Origin: Polytrichum commune
Lineage: Eukaryota; Streptophyta; Polytrichopsida; Polytrichales; Polytrichaceae
Assembly (NCBI GenBank): GCA_950295325.1
Contig: OX485804.1
Span: forward strand, 7,626,001 to 7,690,000
Reading direction: 5' to 3'
DNA length: 64,000 bases
A model generated the notes under the pieces. The model searched no databases and was not told where the DNA came from. It worked only from the letters and a program-made list of their open reading frames with translations. Shown piece after piece: positions 22,940-34,775 of the stretch. The translations under genes were made by a program, and so were the position numbers. The stretch's first letter is position 1. Each line of letters begins with the position of its first letter.

Positions 22940-25900
22940 GTGAGCCCATGGACCCAATTTCAGGAAGCAAAACTCCTTGTCCTTCTCTTTTCAGGCTAAA
23001 AACAACTTTGAGAAACTTTTGTGCTTTATTATTTGTGAGTTCGATTCCATTTGAGTAGTACACAAGTGTGAGCGGCGCAAGAAGGGCCTAGACAAGACAC
23101 GTGCATATTTGATTCGGCAAAATATTGATAATAATATTAGCTATATCGAGATGAAACACATGGGCGTCTAAATCTCAAAGAAGTCCTCTTAAGATTGGGT
23201 TCCTATACTCAAAAAAAGGGACAAATTAGAAGATTTTGACCCCACTTCAACCCCATACTTTTACAAACAACTCTAATATTCGTTCGATGTTGGTCAGATT
23301 GCTTGTCTTTCAGGTATTTGAAGTAACTTCTTAGGCTTGGTTAATCTATGATGTATCATTCTTGCCACTTAGGGGATGCTTAAGTACTTTGGAGTAGTTG
23401 AATTGGAATGATCTTTAGTACTTACACTAGTACACTTTCAATCACAAATCGGAGCCTCATGTAGAGTAATATATGCATATCAACAGTACATATGGATTTT
23501 TCCAAACAAATGTAATTGACGAAAACTCTCCAATTTGACGCCAATTAATTTTGAACTCTGAAGTTGAACCTGTGGAAAATGGTTAGATGACCATAACCCA
23601 CAATAAATGATGGGGAATGGTCCACATGCAAATTGTTTCATGGACAATTCTCAACCTAGACAAATTGATCATTTTATTTTCTAGTAAAAATAAACCGAAC
23701 ATATATTTCAATGGTGTTTCTAAATTACGGGTTCTTCAATGCCAAAGTGTTGCCATGTCTTTTGGTATCGGAAGTTTACTTCAAATGTTAGATTTTTTCT
23801 CAATTTTTGCAAACCTATATCAAACTTGAGCATGTTAGGTTCATGCCATGATAGTCATGTGTATTTGTGTGATTCTTGAGCAGGCAAGACAACTCTTTCT
23901 CAAACCATAACGAAAGCAGTCAAACCCTCGGACCATAATGCAATACACTCTAAGCATAGAAAGCAATGGACATTTACAAGTTTACTATCAGGCATGCTCC
24001 GCAAGGGCGAGTCAAACAATGATCCAAAAGAAATGACACCACGAACGCGGGGCATTGAAGTACATGGTATGTCATTTGATGACATCATGGTCACCATTTG
24101 GGATATGGCAGGTCAAGATGATTATCATTCTTTCCATGACCTTGTGATTCCAAACCTTACCGGCAACTCCGGGAGTTCATGTTCTTTTTTACTTGTGTGC
24201 AATCCACTCCAACTCGGAACGCGTCGCCTCAAGAGTGTCCAAGTAATTGCAGATGAATTGTTATATTGGTTGCGGTTCATTGCCTCAAATTCAAGAATAT
24301 CAACAGCCTATAAGCCACATGTGATCATTGTATTGACAAACCTTGACATGGTATGTCCCGACTATGAAAGCCTCAATCTACCAAGAATCAAGGATAAGGT
24401 TGAATGGCTCAGAAACCTCTTCAAAGATATTCTTGAGATTGATTTACAAGTGTTTCCAGTCAACGCCTTGTCAATTGACTCCATCAATGTTTTGCTCCAA
24501 ACAATGAAGGCGCACTTGAAATTCCTATTGGGAAGATTGCCACATGTTTTTGAGGCTTGTTCAAGGATGCAAGTTCTTATTGCCAACTGGAACCGTGAGC
24601 ACCCCAACCAACCTCTTGTGCGGTGGAACGAGTTTTCTAAGTTGTGTGACAATGTGGAAGAGTTGAAATCTCTCGAGGGGCTTGGACCGGAGGTTGTGAA
24701 AAGGAAAAAAGAAGTTGTGGCAATTTCTTTACACGACAGCGGACACTTGATGTACAATGAAGAGCTTGATTTTGTGGTCTTGAACCCTCATTGGTTTTGT
24801 CATGATATCATCGGACGTGTGTTGAAATGCAAAGGGCTTGATAACTTGGATGGAATCACAAATGGTACCATGACCAAAATTGATTTCAAGCATGTTGTGA
24901 ATGCCTCCCTCCAACCGAACCTACAAGGGTTTAGTTTTGATGATTTGTTGCAAATGATGATAAAGTTGGAGTTTTGTTATGAGCATGATGACGATAAGGT
25001 GTTGATCCCTGCCTTGCTCAAAGATGACAACGATCAAGCATGTTTGGGGAAACGACAATTGCAATGGCCTTCGCAAGAGAAGCATTCAAATTGGCAGTAT
25101 GTGGGTCGGAGAATATTATGTGACGATAAAGTTCGAACCGTCCTCACTCTTGGGTTTTTCCCACGATTGCAGGTACAAAATTTAAACCATATCAACAGCT
25201 AGTGGTGAGCATGAGAACCTTACAATGCATTTATTGGTTATGAACATGTGAGCATCACAATTATGTAAGAAATAAACTATAATTAGTAAATTTCTTTTTT
25301 GGTATATTTCATGTCATTGGATTTCCCCTTGTTGTACACTATGTACACATGAAGGAATCAACGGAAGTATAATTCTTCATTGTCATGTCTTTTGTTTTGG
25401 GGTTCTTCTCATGTATATAGAGTATACGAGATTCTCATGATGTAAATTGTTTTGCGCTCAAGCAAAAATAGTACCACAAAATAATCTTTTGGAAAATATT
25501 TTAGAACCTTCGTTGTTTATCATTGTGCTAAGAAGTAATGCATTTACAAATCAAAGAGAGCGACGTTTAATGAAATTCTCTTTCATCGCAGGTGGTATTT
25601 CAAAAGCTTTTTGGAAAAGACAATGGTAAAAATAGCTACAAGCTCGCCAAGAATGTGATATCATTCTACATGAGCGGGATGGAAGTCATCGTGGAGAGTA
25701 GTGGTCAAATCGGTTTTTACATTGATATCATGGTGCGCTCTGCAAGGACCGACAAAGATGTTATGTTGGAGTTCTTACATACACATGTTATGAAACATAT
25801 CTATGACCTTTGTGCTCATCCTGTTTTGGGTTGCCAAGGAGTGAAACTTGTTGAGGGAATTTTACGTCCCACATGTGTGGAACGTTTGATTCCACGGATC

Positions 25901-26992
25901 CACAGGGAAGATCAAGTTGTTTTGGTTGAGGATCTCCAATCTATTGTTTTGGCAACTTGCGATTTTTCTTATGAGCACAATTGGAAAGAAGAGGGTCCGT
26001 TGGAAGGAGGTCATGATTATGCACAAACATTGTTGGGCAAGAAGGCATGGGAGATAATACTAAATAGACATCTCCGAGACTTGCAAAAGCTACAAAAGGT
26101 GCTCCCTTGTGACACGAAACATGAAGAGTTGATGCTTACACAACCGCAATGGATTGATGATTGTGATGATCATACATGTGAAGTGAGGATTGTAGATGTG
26201 CAAAAATTGGTTCAACGAGTGGGACGAAGATTGTATCACAAGATAGAAGAGATTGAAACCAACATTGTGAAGAGGGTGGATGACATGGAGAGCCGAATAT
26301 CCATAAAATTGAACCATATCATTTCTATGGAGAAAGACATGCTACCAAAGATATGTGAGAATATTGACAAGTTGATGACATTCTCAGTGGAATTGCAACA
26401 ATCTCAAGTGCCACGACTTGTGTACTTCACCACAACTCCCAAGAACAATTTGAAATGTATTGTGACACGCATGGTGCCTGGCCTTACCAATTTGAAAATG
26501 CACTTCATGTGTGAACATCGTGGAGGATTTCACATTGTGAATGATCAAAAAGGTTGTGATGTAACATTTGGCACAGAAGCAACAAGAGTGTTTCAAACGA
26601 TTTTGGTGTGGGGATTGAGAATATTCACTATATTGGCAAAAGTTGGTGCACATTTGACGGCCGGTATGGGAACAATGATTCCAGATCTAGCAAAGGATTT
26701 CATGTTGGTCGTTGATACGCCAAGCTTACTCGATGGTTGGGAATTACCTTATGTTGATGAAACGCTTGACCATAAACTTCAAAGATTAACAATCACGGAT
26801 GACGATAAACGTACAACTGAACAATGGTTGATTGATTTTTTGAAGGGAAAAAACTTGTATGGTTCTTTTTCTTTGCGAAAGGCTATGTACAAAAATAATA
26901 TTGGAGGATGTCATGGAACCATTGCATGGCTTTGTAGTGACCACATACAGGAAGGTGAAGATGAGTCTTCGTTAGTTTTGCTTCCTTGCTAG
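21379..26992 (+). CDS. LRR-Roc-COR (ROCO) GTPase, TORNADO1-like, three exons
   Basis: Exons 21,379-22,939, 23,884-25,172 and 25,592-26,992 join in frame to 1,416 residues, close to Arabidopsis TORNADO1 (about 1,380). The start is the first ATG after an in-frame TAG at 21,328; ATG ATG gives MMQWWIAFISLL. Order: a hydrophobic N-terminal stretch (residues 5-20, possible membrane anchor); ribonuclease-inhibitor-type leucine-rich repeats (about 230-480); a Roc Ras-like GTPase with P-loop GYPFAGKT (516-523), switch II WDMAGQ (593-598) and base-binding TNLD (672-675); a COR domain (about 690-950) with the HDSGHLMYN and VVLNPHWF landmarks; a coiled-coil-prone segment (about 1,163-1,212); and a C-terminal region of unknown fold. 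ROCO proteins are GTPases that dimerise through COR. TORNADO1 acts in plant patterning, but that role is only a family analogy here. Both introns are GT..AG. Confidence 0.85.
22940..23883 (+). other. ROCO-A intron 1, inside the P-loop
   Basis: 944 bases, GTGAGC...TTGAGCAG, phase 1. Removing it joins GYPFA to GKTTLSQT and completes the GxxxxGKT nucleotide-binding motif, which is strong support for the splice sites. It looks identical in sequence and length to copy B (55,135-56,078), unlike intron 2. Confidence 0.85.
23884..25172 (+). CDS. ROCO-A exon 2 (Roc GTPase and COR)
   Basis: Starts GC AAG ACA ACT (rest of Gly, then KTT). Carries the remainder of Roc, with IWDMAGQDDYHSFHDLVIPN and IVLTNLDMV, and the COR domain, with KEVVAISLHDSGHLMYNEEL and FVVLNPHWFCHDIIGRVL. 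The exon ends LGFFPRLQ in phase 0 with donor GTACAA; reading on without splicing meets a stop after NLNHINS. Against copy B (offset 32,195, no indels) the first coding difference is at 24,354, and only a handful of substitutions follow. Confidence 0.85.
25173..25591 (+). other. ROCO-A intron 2
   Basis: 419 bases, GTACAA...TTTCATCGCAG, phase 0. It joins GFFPRLQ to VVFQKLFG. Unlike intron 1 it shows many substitutions and one net indel against copy B (57,368-57,787, 420 bases). Confidence 0.8.
25592..26992 (+). CDS. ROCO-A exon 3 (C-terminal region)
   Basis: 466 codons plus TAG (residues 951-1,416). The first part (YKLAKNVISFY, MEVIVESSGQIGFYIDIMVR) looks like the continuation of a ROCO C-terminal domain. 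Then follow a charged, coiled-coil-prone stretch (RLYHKIEEIETNIVKRVDDM), the block VPRLVYFTTTP...PGLTNLKMHFMCEHRGGFH, and a hydrophobic segment (VWGLRIFTILAKVGAHLTAG). Function of this part is unknown to me. Differences from copy B cluster at about 26,225-26,450 and 26,600-26,720. Confidence 0.75.
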   Translation: MVFQKLFGKDNGKNSYKLAKNVISFYMSGMEVIVESSGQIGFYIDIMVRSARTDKDVMLEFLHTHVMKHIYDLCAHPVLGCQGVKLVEGILRPTCVERLIPRIHREDQVVLVEDLQSIVLATCDFSYEHNWKEEGPLEGGHDYAQTLLGKKAWEIILNRHLRDLQKLQKVLPCDTKHEELMLTQPQWIDDCDDHTCEVRIVDVQKLVQRVGRRLYHKIEEIETNIVKRVDDMESRISIKLNHIISMEKDMLPKICENIDKLMTFSVELQQSQVPRLVYFTTTPKNNLKCIVTRMVPGLTNLKMHFMCEHRGGFHIVNDQKGCDVTFGTEATRVFQTILVWGLRIFTILAKVGAHLTAGMGTMIPDLAKDFMLVVDTPSLLDGWELPYVDETLDHKLQRLTITDDDKRTTEQWLIDFLKGKNLYGSFSLRKAMYKNNIGGCHGTIAWLCSDHIQEGEDESSLVLLPC

Positions 26993-27615
26993 TACACAAT
27001 TTGAAGACACAAAACTAGTGATTTCCAAACTGTAGAAAGTGAATCACATATGCACATGTGATCCAACCAAGGTTTAGGCCGTGAATGTAGAAAAGTTTTG
27101 TGCATGACAAATACTCGACAAGCCAACGTATGTTCATTTTATTTCAAAGGTCATAGCATGCCAATTTGGTTCAAATTCGTTACCTGTAAGCTTGATTTCA
27201 TCACTCAATTTGTTGGCTTGTGAGGTGGTCAAATGTTCACATTTCACTTAGAAGGTTAAATTATGGGTTGTTGGTTACATGTGTTTCCAAGGGAGATTTT
27301 TTGTGTGAAGCCTTTAAGGCATGTTTAAGTTGAAAATCTACACAAATGACTTGTCCAAAATTTGGGCATGACTATCCAAATACATCCTTTTAGTAGTGTA
27401 TCTTTTTAGGCATTCAAGGTGTTCAGGTTCAATAAAAAAACATGTGACGTCCCTTGGTCTATTGAATTGTTGAAGAAAAATCACAGTGGTCGCGATCAAT
27501 GTGACATGATCCAATGTAGTTGTAATTTAATTGCTCATGTTTCCAGCATGAGTGCAACTCATACGAAATATAATATGTGCAAATCCGAGTACAAACCATC
27601 CATGTAGCATCCATA

Positions 27616-27779
27616 TTGTAATTTTTTCCCATTCTCCTTGTAAAATCAGTGTTTGAATGCCCACAACATTCTTCACAAGCATGTACAAAAATATATACAA
27701 TCCTAGTAGCATGACTAGCTTCCTCCTCCTCTCCTCTATTTCGACCATACTTGTTGAATTTTAAGGCGAAAAGAAGAAA
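27616..27779. other. Right flank of copy A, no feature
   Basis: Similarity to copy B stops at about 27,615. From here to the MITE at about 27,780 nothing is recognised. Confidence 0.3.
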
Positions 27780-28091
27780 AAATTAAGTGACAAGATAAGT
27801 GAAGGCATGTGTAGGCAAGTGAAGGCAAATTGAAGTCAACAAAATGGTCCAACTTCATTTTTTCCCAAAACTGCCTTTTTTGGGCTTATATTAAAAAAAT
27901 CAGCACATCCACTTCTTGCCCCATGGTCATTCCTCTTGGTCCACATTCAATTTACACCTAGAGAGGGCCCCAATGGCATCGTAAATCAATTTTTTAAGAA
28001 CTCGGACCATGAAATGTAGACCATGAACTCGTACCATGGAATAAGGCATCTTCCGTGGGACGAGTTCATGGTCTATGGTGTAAACCGCCCC
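27780..28091 (-). mobile_element. Tourist-like MITE (GTTTACACC family), second copy
   Basis: Ends ATGGTGTAAACCGCCCC followed by TTA (28,092-28,094). Reversed, it begins GGGGCGGTTTACACCATAG and aligns with 1,983-2,260. The subterminal block holds an imperfect palindrome around CATGGTCTA and TAGACCATG. The left end is approximate. Confidence 0.5.
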
Positions 28092-28094
28092 TTA

Positions 28095-31000
28095 AATATC
28101 ATATGTAGTCTACTACCTTATGCAACTTGTAGAGCAGAGAGATTGAATTCGACGTCTGTAAGGGGATAAAATATCAATATTTAACAATCTTTGTCAAAAT
28201 AGAGTCCGAACTTCTAGTCTTTCTATTGAGAGCCTTGTGTTCGGTAATGACAACCAAGAACATGGGAATGGGTTCCATGGATTTGTGTTTTTCATTTCAA
28301 CAACACATGCTTTGATTCAAATCAACAAATATTATTTCAATGCCTACAAATTGATATGTCCTACATATTACATGGTTCGCAGAGGACTGCCCTCTTAGTG
28401 TATTTATCAACACGTACATAGTTGATAAGGGTGCTCTTCTATTGTTGTGGATATTAATTGCGATCATGACATCCACAACTTTAATTGCTTGTATAAAGTG
28501 AATGTATGGAACATATATGAAGGAACATCTCTCCTCTGAATTAAAGGTACCCAGTTCAGCACCTTGTTTGTGTTAATGCTTGGTGTACACCCTGTGACGA
28601 TCCCAGGTTGGTCACGTAGAAAAGTTAGGTAACCATGTGCAATCAAATATAGGTCACATCTTATTCTTTTGAGATAAAGGTTTGAACATTGTGAGAGAAC
28701 GAAAAAACCCTAATAATATTTGGGAGTCATGTGTATAAAAAACATGGGGGTCCAATTATTTCTCATAGTTTCTTAATTTCTAAATATTACCAAAGGGTAC
28801 TAAACAAAAAAGGGAAGGGAAAACGTACCTACATGTATAGTTGGTTTTGTATTTGAAGAGAGATGAAAGATGGTTTTATTCGCTCTCATGGATGATTTCG
28901 TAAGACATATTTCCTCCTCGTCATCCCTAGGGTTTGTGCCTACAAGTGGTGCATTTGTGTGGTTTATCATTCTCTTTTCCATGACACTATGTGTTTTTGT
29001 GGTAACTTTGAATGGGATTTTCATGGGTGGGAATTTATTTTTAACAAACATACCCCTTAATAAAATCATTGCATAGTTTATTTTTCTAGTTAACTATAAA
29101 TTATCATTAAATCAAGAAACAAAAAATAAAATTATGACTTAAGGGGTCCAAAAATACTATGGTGCACCAAACTCCCCCCCCCCCCCCTCCAAATTTAATT
29201 ACACTATGAACACAAGTGCATACATGAAAACATGCTAAGTGATCGATCTGGGATGGTGACAGTCTTTACACTCCATTCATATTAAGCACCTAAACAACTG
29301 GAATTGTTTTATTTGTTCCCTAGAAATAAGAGTTGTTAATTCTATACATTGGGACTATACACACCGTTAGTGGTTCATCAAGCACGTCTTTGATACATTG
29401 CCCATCAAAAATTGTAAATGTTAGAATTTTGCACATTGTTGAGGTGAAACCTATTGGACTCAAATTTTATGTACATGTTTGATAAGGTATGCCACCAACT
29501 AACACTAGCATGAATGGAACGTCACATTGTGGAAAGTTGTTGCGCCCTTAAACGAAGGGTACCTACATGTCACTTGCGGGGGTAGACCTTAGAGTGACAC
29601 CCAAGTCCCCAAATGCAACAAATGTGGTGGTGATGGTCACATGAGGTTTCATTTGATGCCGGTAAATGAACTACCATTGGACAACTATTAGACTATTAGA
29701 ATGGAATGAAGGATTTTCCAACAATTTACTATTAGACTCGCAAAGTGACTTGCAAAGCCCACCAAAGTTTGTTGGGATGTTTAACCACATAATTGGCATC
29801 AGGCCAAACTTGACATGGGCATTCCATTCTTTGATGGAATGGTGGGGTCCTACATGGAGGATAAGAGGTTGATTTAATATGAGTGGGGAAGGACAACTAA
29901 GTCACGGATGGTGTCCCATGGATTCCCCCACTCTAGTCCAATGCAACTAGTTCCCATGGAGGTATTTTCTCTTTTTATCTACCCGTACCAGTAAGAACGT
30001 GACCCAAACTCCTGAATGGATGGCCCAAAAGCTAGGATTCCAGGGAAGTCTCTAAGTGGAAACAACATCATGTAGGAAGTTGGGAGATGTCATCATGTTT
30101 TGATTTAACTGTCAGTTTTCTTTTCAATCCAAATTACCATTCATGTACCTTTAAAGAACAAGTAGTGTTATATGTAGGTTTTAAGGCATTTTTAAGTTGA
30201 AAATCAAGATAAATAACTTATCTAATTAGTGTAGGGCATCATGTTGTGGGGTGGGCAAGTAGTGTGTTGGCTATTGTGTTTACGGCTTTGTTATGTTGAT
30301 TGGATTGAAGGTTGTTGATGTGTTTAATGTTGTAGCATGAAGTAGGTGTAAGCATGTGTCATTTTGTTGGGATGTGCATAGACTACATAGGGGGGATATC
30401 TTTGGTATGACGATGTGTTTGTTTTTTGTAGTTGCCTAGATATCTACCATATCTAAAATTCAGGGCTTGAGTAATTTGTGCATCTGCGATCCATGGGGCA
30501 TCCTAGAATAGAGTGGACCACATTAGGTGGAGGTTAGTGTGGAGAGTCATTTGTGTACATAGGGAAGTGTGTTTTTTGCTTGTGAAAGTATTGCATTTTC
30601 ATATTCTTTTTAGATTTGTGAACAAATCCGTCATGTTGAGTACATGTTGGATGGATGAAAGTCCAATACAAAGCCTGGGAGTTTGGGCAACTACATTGAT
30701 GTGTCCCATAAGTGTATTGGATTAATATAATAGGTACAAGTTGCTAAACATTTTACTAGGAATATCATTTTCTACAAAATAATTTGTTTCCATTCTTTTG
30801 ATGTGCACATTAGCTTCTTCTTCTTATTATTATTATTATTATTATTATGATGGGGGGTGGGGGAGGGAACATATTATCAATAAAACATTACATCAACATG
30901 GAACTCTAGTCGGTAACTTATCTTACTAGGTGTCACAAGTTACAGATGAGCCATTTACCTTTTCAAAATTGTCGATTTTACAGCAAAACTTTTGACAGTT

Positions 31001-31140
31001 CACTGTTCACTTATATGTCAAGAAAATGTTTAGATCAAGTAAATGTACCTATAGAGAATAACCAAAGCATTGCAATGAACAGTAGCCAACTGCTGATTCG
31101 AAAGTAAAGACAATAGCTGGCATGATTATTTCATGTAATA
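28095..31140. other. Intergenic; no gene recognised
   Basis: Several short open frames (28,464-28,646 minus; 28,800-29,069 minus; 29,666-29,872 plus; 30,513-30,725 plus) resemble nothing I know and none has convincing neighbours. Simple repeats: 14 C at 29,174-29,187 and (ATT)n at about 30,820-30,848. The text at 30,175-30,225 echoes 27,305-27,370, an old short repeat. Confidence 0.3.
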
Positions 31141-31144
31141 TCTG

Positions 31145-32640
31145 AAACCAAATTGCTTGTCATTGTATGTAAGGAAATAGTCACAACTAGGAGATCAAGA
31201 AAGACCCATGGACAAAGGTGACTGGACCAAGGACACTCGTCGTACAAAAAGAACCAAGTGACCACATGACCAAGCAGAATTGTTAAATTACTACACTAAA
31301 TACTACATTTAGCGTCACCAATTCTGGTAATAGAAATTGGGCATTATAGATTGCCTTGTTGCAACTATAGTCACTTACTAAGTGTTTTTCATCCAAATCT
31401 CAATCATCCAAGACAATAATTCGTTACATAAATGTTAGGATGCAAAGTATACCAAAGTTTGTTCCATTAATTGGACAATGGATGAACTAATAATAAATTG
31501 GGATGCCAAAACTTGTCAACTTATTCATAAGAATTGTCATTAAATTAGGTACGGCAATTACACAAAATACCACATGACACTAAATACAAAATTTAGTGTT
31601 GTACCAAAGTAACCTCACACCCGGGGAGATTGCATAGGTGTGTTCCTCTCATTCATCCAACAAAGAAGTGATGAAATAGTATGTAGTTTGGAGCTTGTTT
31701 TTTTGAGTTGACTTGACAATGGAATAAGTTAAAAAGACCAAGTCTATTCCAAGTCAAGTCATTGGAGATGAATTAGCCACAATCCAAGGGGGGGGGGGGG
31801 TCAAGTTATCTGTGACTTAAGATAAGCCTCGCAAGTGGGTGTCTGCACAATACCTTGACTTATTTTTGCAATGTCAAATGTCCATAAGCAAGGTCGAGGC
31901 ATCCATGGTTGACCAAGTCCATTTCACCGCTCACTAGGGTCATGTAATAGCGCCATAGATGAGATTTACAATTTCCGACGAACAAAGTTAAAGTTTATGT
32001 GGTGGCAACTTGTGATTGATTACCGTCATAAGAGTTTTCACAATTGACGTAGCAAAAGAGTAGCATTCAGATGAGCGGTTGTGGGTTAACCTATAGATCG
32101 ACTATGGGTAACCCTAAATTTCACAGTTTGAAATTTGTGACAATTTCCACATTCAAGAAAATTATTATTCCAAAATAATAGCATTCTCCTTGGAATTTGT
32201 TACTCTTCGCAAGAAAAGCGGTTCTCCTTTATTACTCCTCCTAAACATATGCAAACTCTCTTATCTTATCGGTTATTAATGCCTCGACGTTAGTTGCCAT
32301 GTGGTGTTGCCCTACAGAGGGTACGATCTTTTGGATACGCTACAAGTTGTTGTTGTTGTTGTTGTTGAAAACTTTGGCCTAATTAGGTGTGGCCATGCAA
32401 GCTCATTAAGACCCACCAAGGAATTTCGCCTCACTCGGTGGGGGTTCAAAGTGTGACCTATCTCGACGTTGTACCCAACTAGGGTGAAGTTGCACCTCCT
32501 TCATGAAATATACAAATAACACTACTATTTCATGTATTATTTCAGCCATTACCATACATATTATACGTAAGGAAGAGATCATCTTTTTCTCTAGTGTGTA
32601 CATTTAGAAAGAGGTTTTTCTTAATGTGAAGTAAAGGCAT
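31145..32640 (+). repeat. Second segmental duplication, copy 1
   Basis: Aligns with 38,045-39,210 plus 39,755-39,890, and its tail (32,520-32,640) with about 43,760-43,880. Both copies hold a run of 13-14 G (31,788-31,800 here) in the same context. The part 32,290-32,378 is a short remnant of the region found upstream of the ROCO genes, deleted internally in this copy and followed by a (TTG)n run. Confidence 0.75.
31294..31598. mobile_element. ACTAAAT-palindrome MITE, copy 1
   Basis: Begins CACTAAATACTACATTTAGCG and ends ACACTAAATACAAAATTTAGTG, each end itself a small palindrome, with an AT-rich interior of about 300 bases. Duplicated together with its surroundings at about 38,200-38,510. 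The same end type occurs at 33,504-33,806. No coding capacity. Confidence 0.5.
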
Positions 32641-33500
32641 GTGTACAAACATGTGTAAAAAAATCCAACTTCAAAATATTTAAGGTCTTGAAATCTACAT
32701 CCAAAACCAAATTTAGTCATTACCTTTGGGTAGTAATTTTAATGAAAATTTTGGAGATCTCATTTTCATATTCTATAGTTGAGCACCTAATACAAAAATG
32801 GAGGGCACCATGAAAAAGAAATTCTAAATTAAACAACACTTTGCTACTACTTTTAAGCGTTTGACTAGAAATATTAAGGTTTTAGTATACCGAAGATTTT
32901 TTTCCGTATACTTGACCGTATTTGCTCTCCTTACGTTGAATCGACATCATTATGGAACATCTAGCATCTAAGCCTTCTCCACACAATCCTGTAAAAATTC
33001 TTGAACCATTGTTATGTCCCACTAGTGATCGCCATTAGCAATGCAGTAGGACAATGGCAGTTGTGACTGTAGATTGACCTTCGCTTCAAATTGAAGACCA
33101 CAAAATACTAAATGAGGAGGAGAGATGAACTATGGGAGATTGCGACTATAGATTGAGATTCAATTAAAATGGAAGAGTACTAAATGTAAAGTGGAAGGAG
33201 AGTTGAGCTAGATGAGATGAGCTATGGGAGTTTGTGACTATACATTGAGCTTCACTTCGATTGAAAATTGTTGTTAAAGAGTGTTTTTATTCTACTCCTT
33301 TGGTAAAACCGGGCATTCTTACCTAATCATTCTTTCTCCACCGTCGATTACTAGACCATGCTACCGGGTTCGCCCCTCCACCGGAAGTGGCCTCCACTAC
33401 CTCGTTCACCAACCGGGTCACACTCTCCATTGGATTTCGTCCCTCCATGCAATAATACACAACCATTTGGTGGATACCAATATTGTCTTCACGTGCGTCA
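32641..33500. other. Old repeat and non-coding DNA
   Basis: 32,660-32,880 is an alignable but much diverged relative of 7,650-7,850. From 33,050 to 33,270 the phrase GACTATAGATTGAGMTTCA...AAAATGGAAGA recurs about three times with variation, a weak tandem repeat. No gene seen. Confidence 0.35.
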
Positions 33501-33503
33501 CTA

Positions 33504-33806
33504 CACTAAATAGGATATTTAGTGTTTGATACACTAAATACGAACACGTACACTAAATATCAATAACCCTATTAAAGTAAGTAGCATTAAATGTAAACTC
33601 AAACACTAAATATCAACTATGGTAATATGTGGAAGTTACATGTTTGAATTTAGTGTTAGTTAGGATGTGAAAAAAAAGGATGTAATAAGGGAGGAGGCAA
33701 TAGGGAAGGTAGCGGCACATCTATGTCTTACGCTAATTTTCAAAGTATTGAAAATTAGTGTTGAGGAGGGTAGGGTGGTAAACAACACTAAATATCCTAT
33801 TTAGTG
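33504..33806. mobile_element. ACTAAAT-palindrome MITE with TA target
   Basis: The left end CACTAAATAGGATATTTAGTG and right end CACTAAATATCCTATTTAGTG are near-exact inverted repeats of about 23 bases, each internally palindromic, flanked on both sides by TA. The interior has further ACTAAATA motifs (33,531-33,660). TA flanks fit a Tc1/mariner-type MITE, though the CACTA start could also suggest a CACTA element; a matching 3-bp duplication is not seen. Confidence 0.6.
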
Positions 33807-33809
33807 TAC

Positions 33810-34584
33810 TTTATGAACCAACACTATTGTTGGTAAATAATGTCGTAACCTTTACCATCCCGGGAGTGATGTTGACTATCATCCACGTCATCGATTTGGG
33901 CAAACCGACCCATAAACTCGTTCCTTGTTGGATGCCTAAACCCTTGCCTCAAAGGAACTAGTGTACAGGTTGGTTCACCCTAACCCACATCACCAATGTA
34001 TTAACTACTAGCTACTTCTATCATCCTAGACTATCCTAATATGGTTACCCCCATTATAATGCTTTCCGGTAGCGCTTATACTACCAGTAAGATGACGTAG
34101 ATCTCTCTCTAACAATAGTTTATGATGTTTACCTGGTAAACAACAGTCATGCCCCAATCACATCAAACTTACTGTCCAGTTCTAACCATGAAATTGTTGG
34201 GGATCATGTTCAAAAAATAGATGTCGGCCCACCACTTTTCACATTATTACAACCGGAGATACCAACGGATGGTGCCAAAAATGGCCGGTGTGATCGACCC
34301 ATGCATCTCACCATAATTCAACTATGGGTGTGTTTCCTATTGTTGGGTTTACTTTCACTACTTCCTTGGCTACTAGTTCCAACCACCATTACTTTTATGG
34401 CTTGAGTAACTTTCATTGCCATGATTCAAAATTTATACCAGGAATACACTATATTGCCTATTATAACCTTCATTGGCTAAATTTTCCCACTACTACTGGA
34501 TATTATCTCTAATTGAACATCCTCAAGTTTCCATCAAGAGAAATGATAAATCAAGTCCATTCTAACTCCCATACCTTGCACAAC
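33810..34584. other. No feature recognised
   Basis: Mixed AT-rich sequence without a defensible open frame or repeat. Confidence 0.3.
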
Positions 34585-34775
34585 TAAGGGCCACTTCACA
34601 CACAAGGCTGAAGGCCCTTGACCATGGCAATGTAAGAGCTCTCATTGGTCGAAAAGGCGGAGACCGTCCAAGTTCACTTCACACTAGGAGGTGAAGGCCT
34701 AAAGGCCCAAAGAAAAGTTCGTGGATGAAAAGTCTACATGGAGTCCTACATGGCTAGTTGTGGATAAGGGTGTAT

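Larger units (their letters stand above)
13145..27615 (+). repeat. Segmental duplication, copy A
   Basis: Matches 46,113-61,750 in the same orientation and order: non-coding block, kinase pseudogene, further non-coding DNA, ROCO upstream region, three-exon ROCO gene and 3' flank. Similarity begins near TGATATGAACTCCACACCATTG and ends just after AAACCATCCATGTAGCATCC. Copy A lacks the mariner element, the 417-bp MITE and the 1,477-bp hAT-like element of copy B. It has a foldback element (16,850-18,034), an 81-bp retro-insert (16,080-16,160) and extra DNA at about 14,180-14,310, 18,100-18,690, 19,330-19,470 and 19,690-20,045. Identity varies by region and is complete around ROCO intron 1. Confidence 0.9.

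Noticed and set aside
23617-23829. 70-codon open frame identical in both copies inside ROCO intron 1
   Set aside because: Identity extends over the whole intron, codon and non-codon positions alike, so it gives no evidence of coding; splice sites on both sides are well supported.
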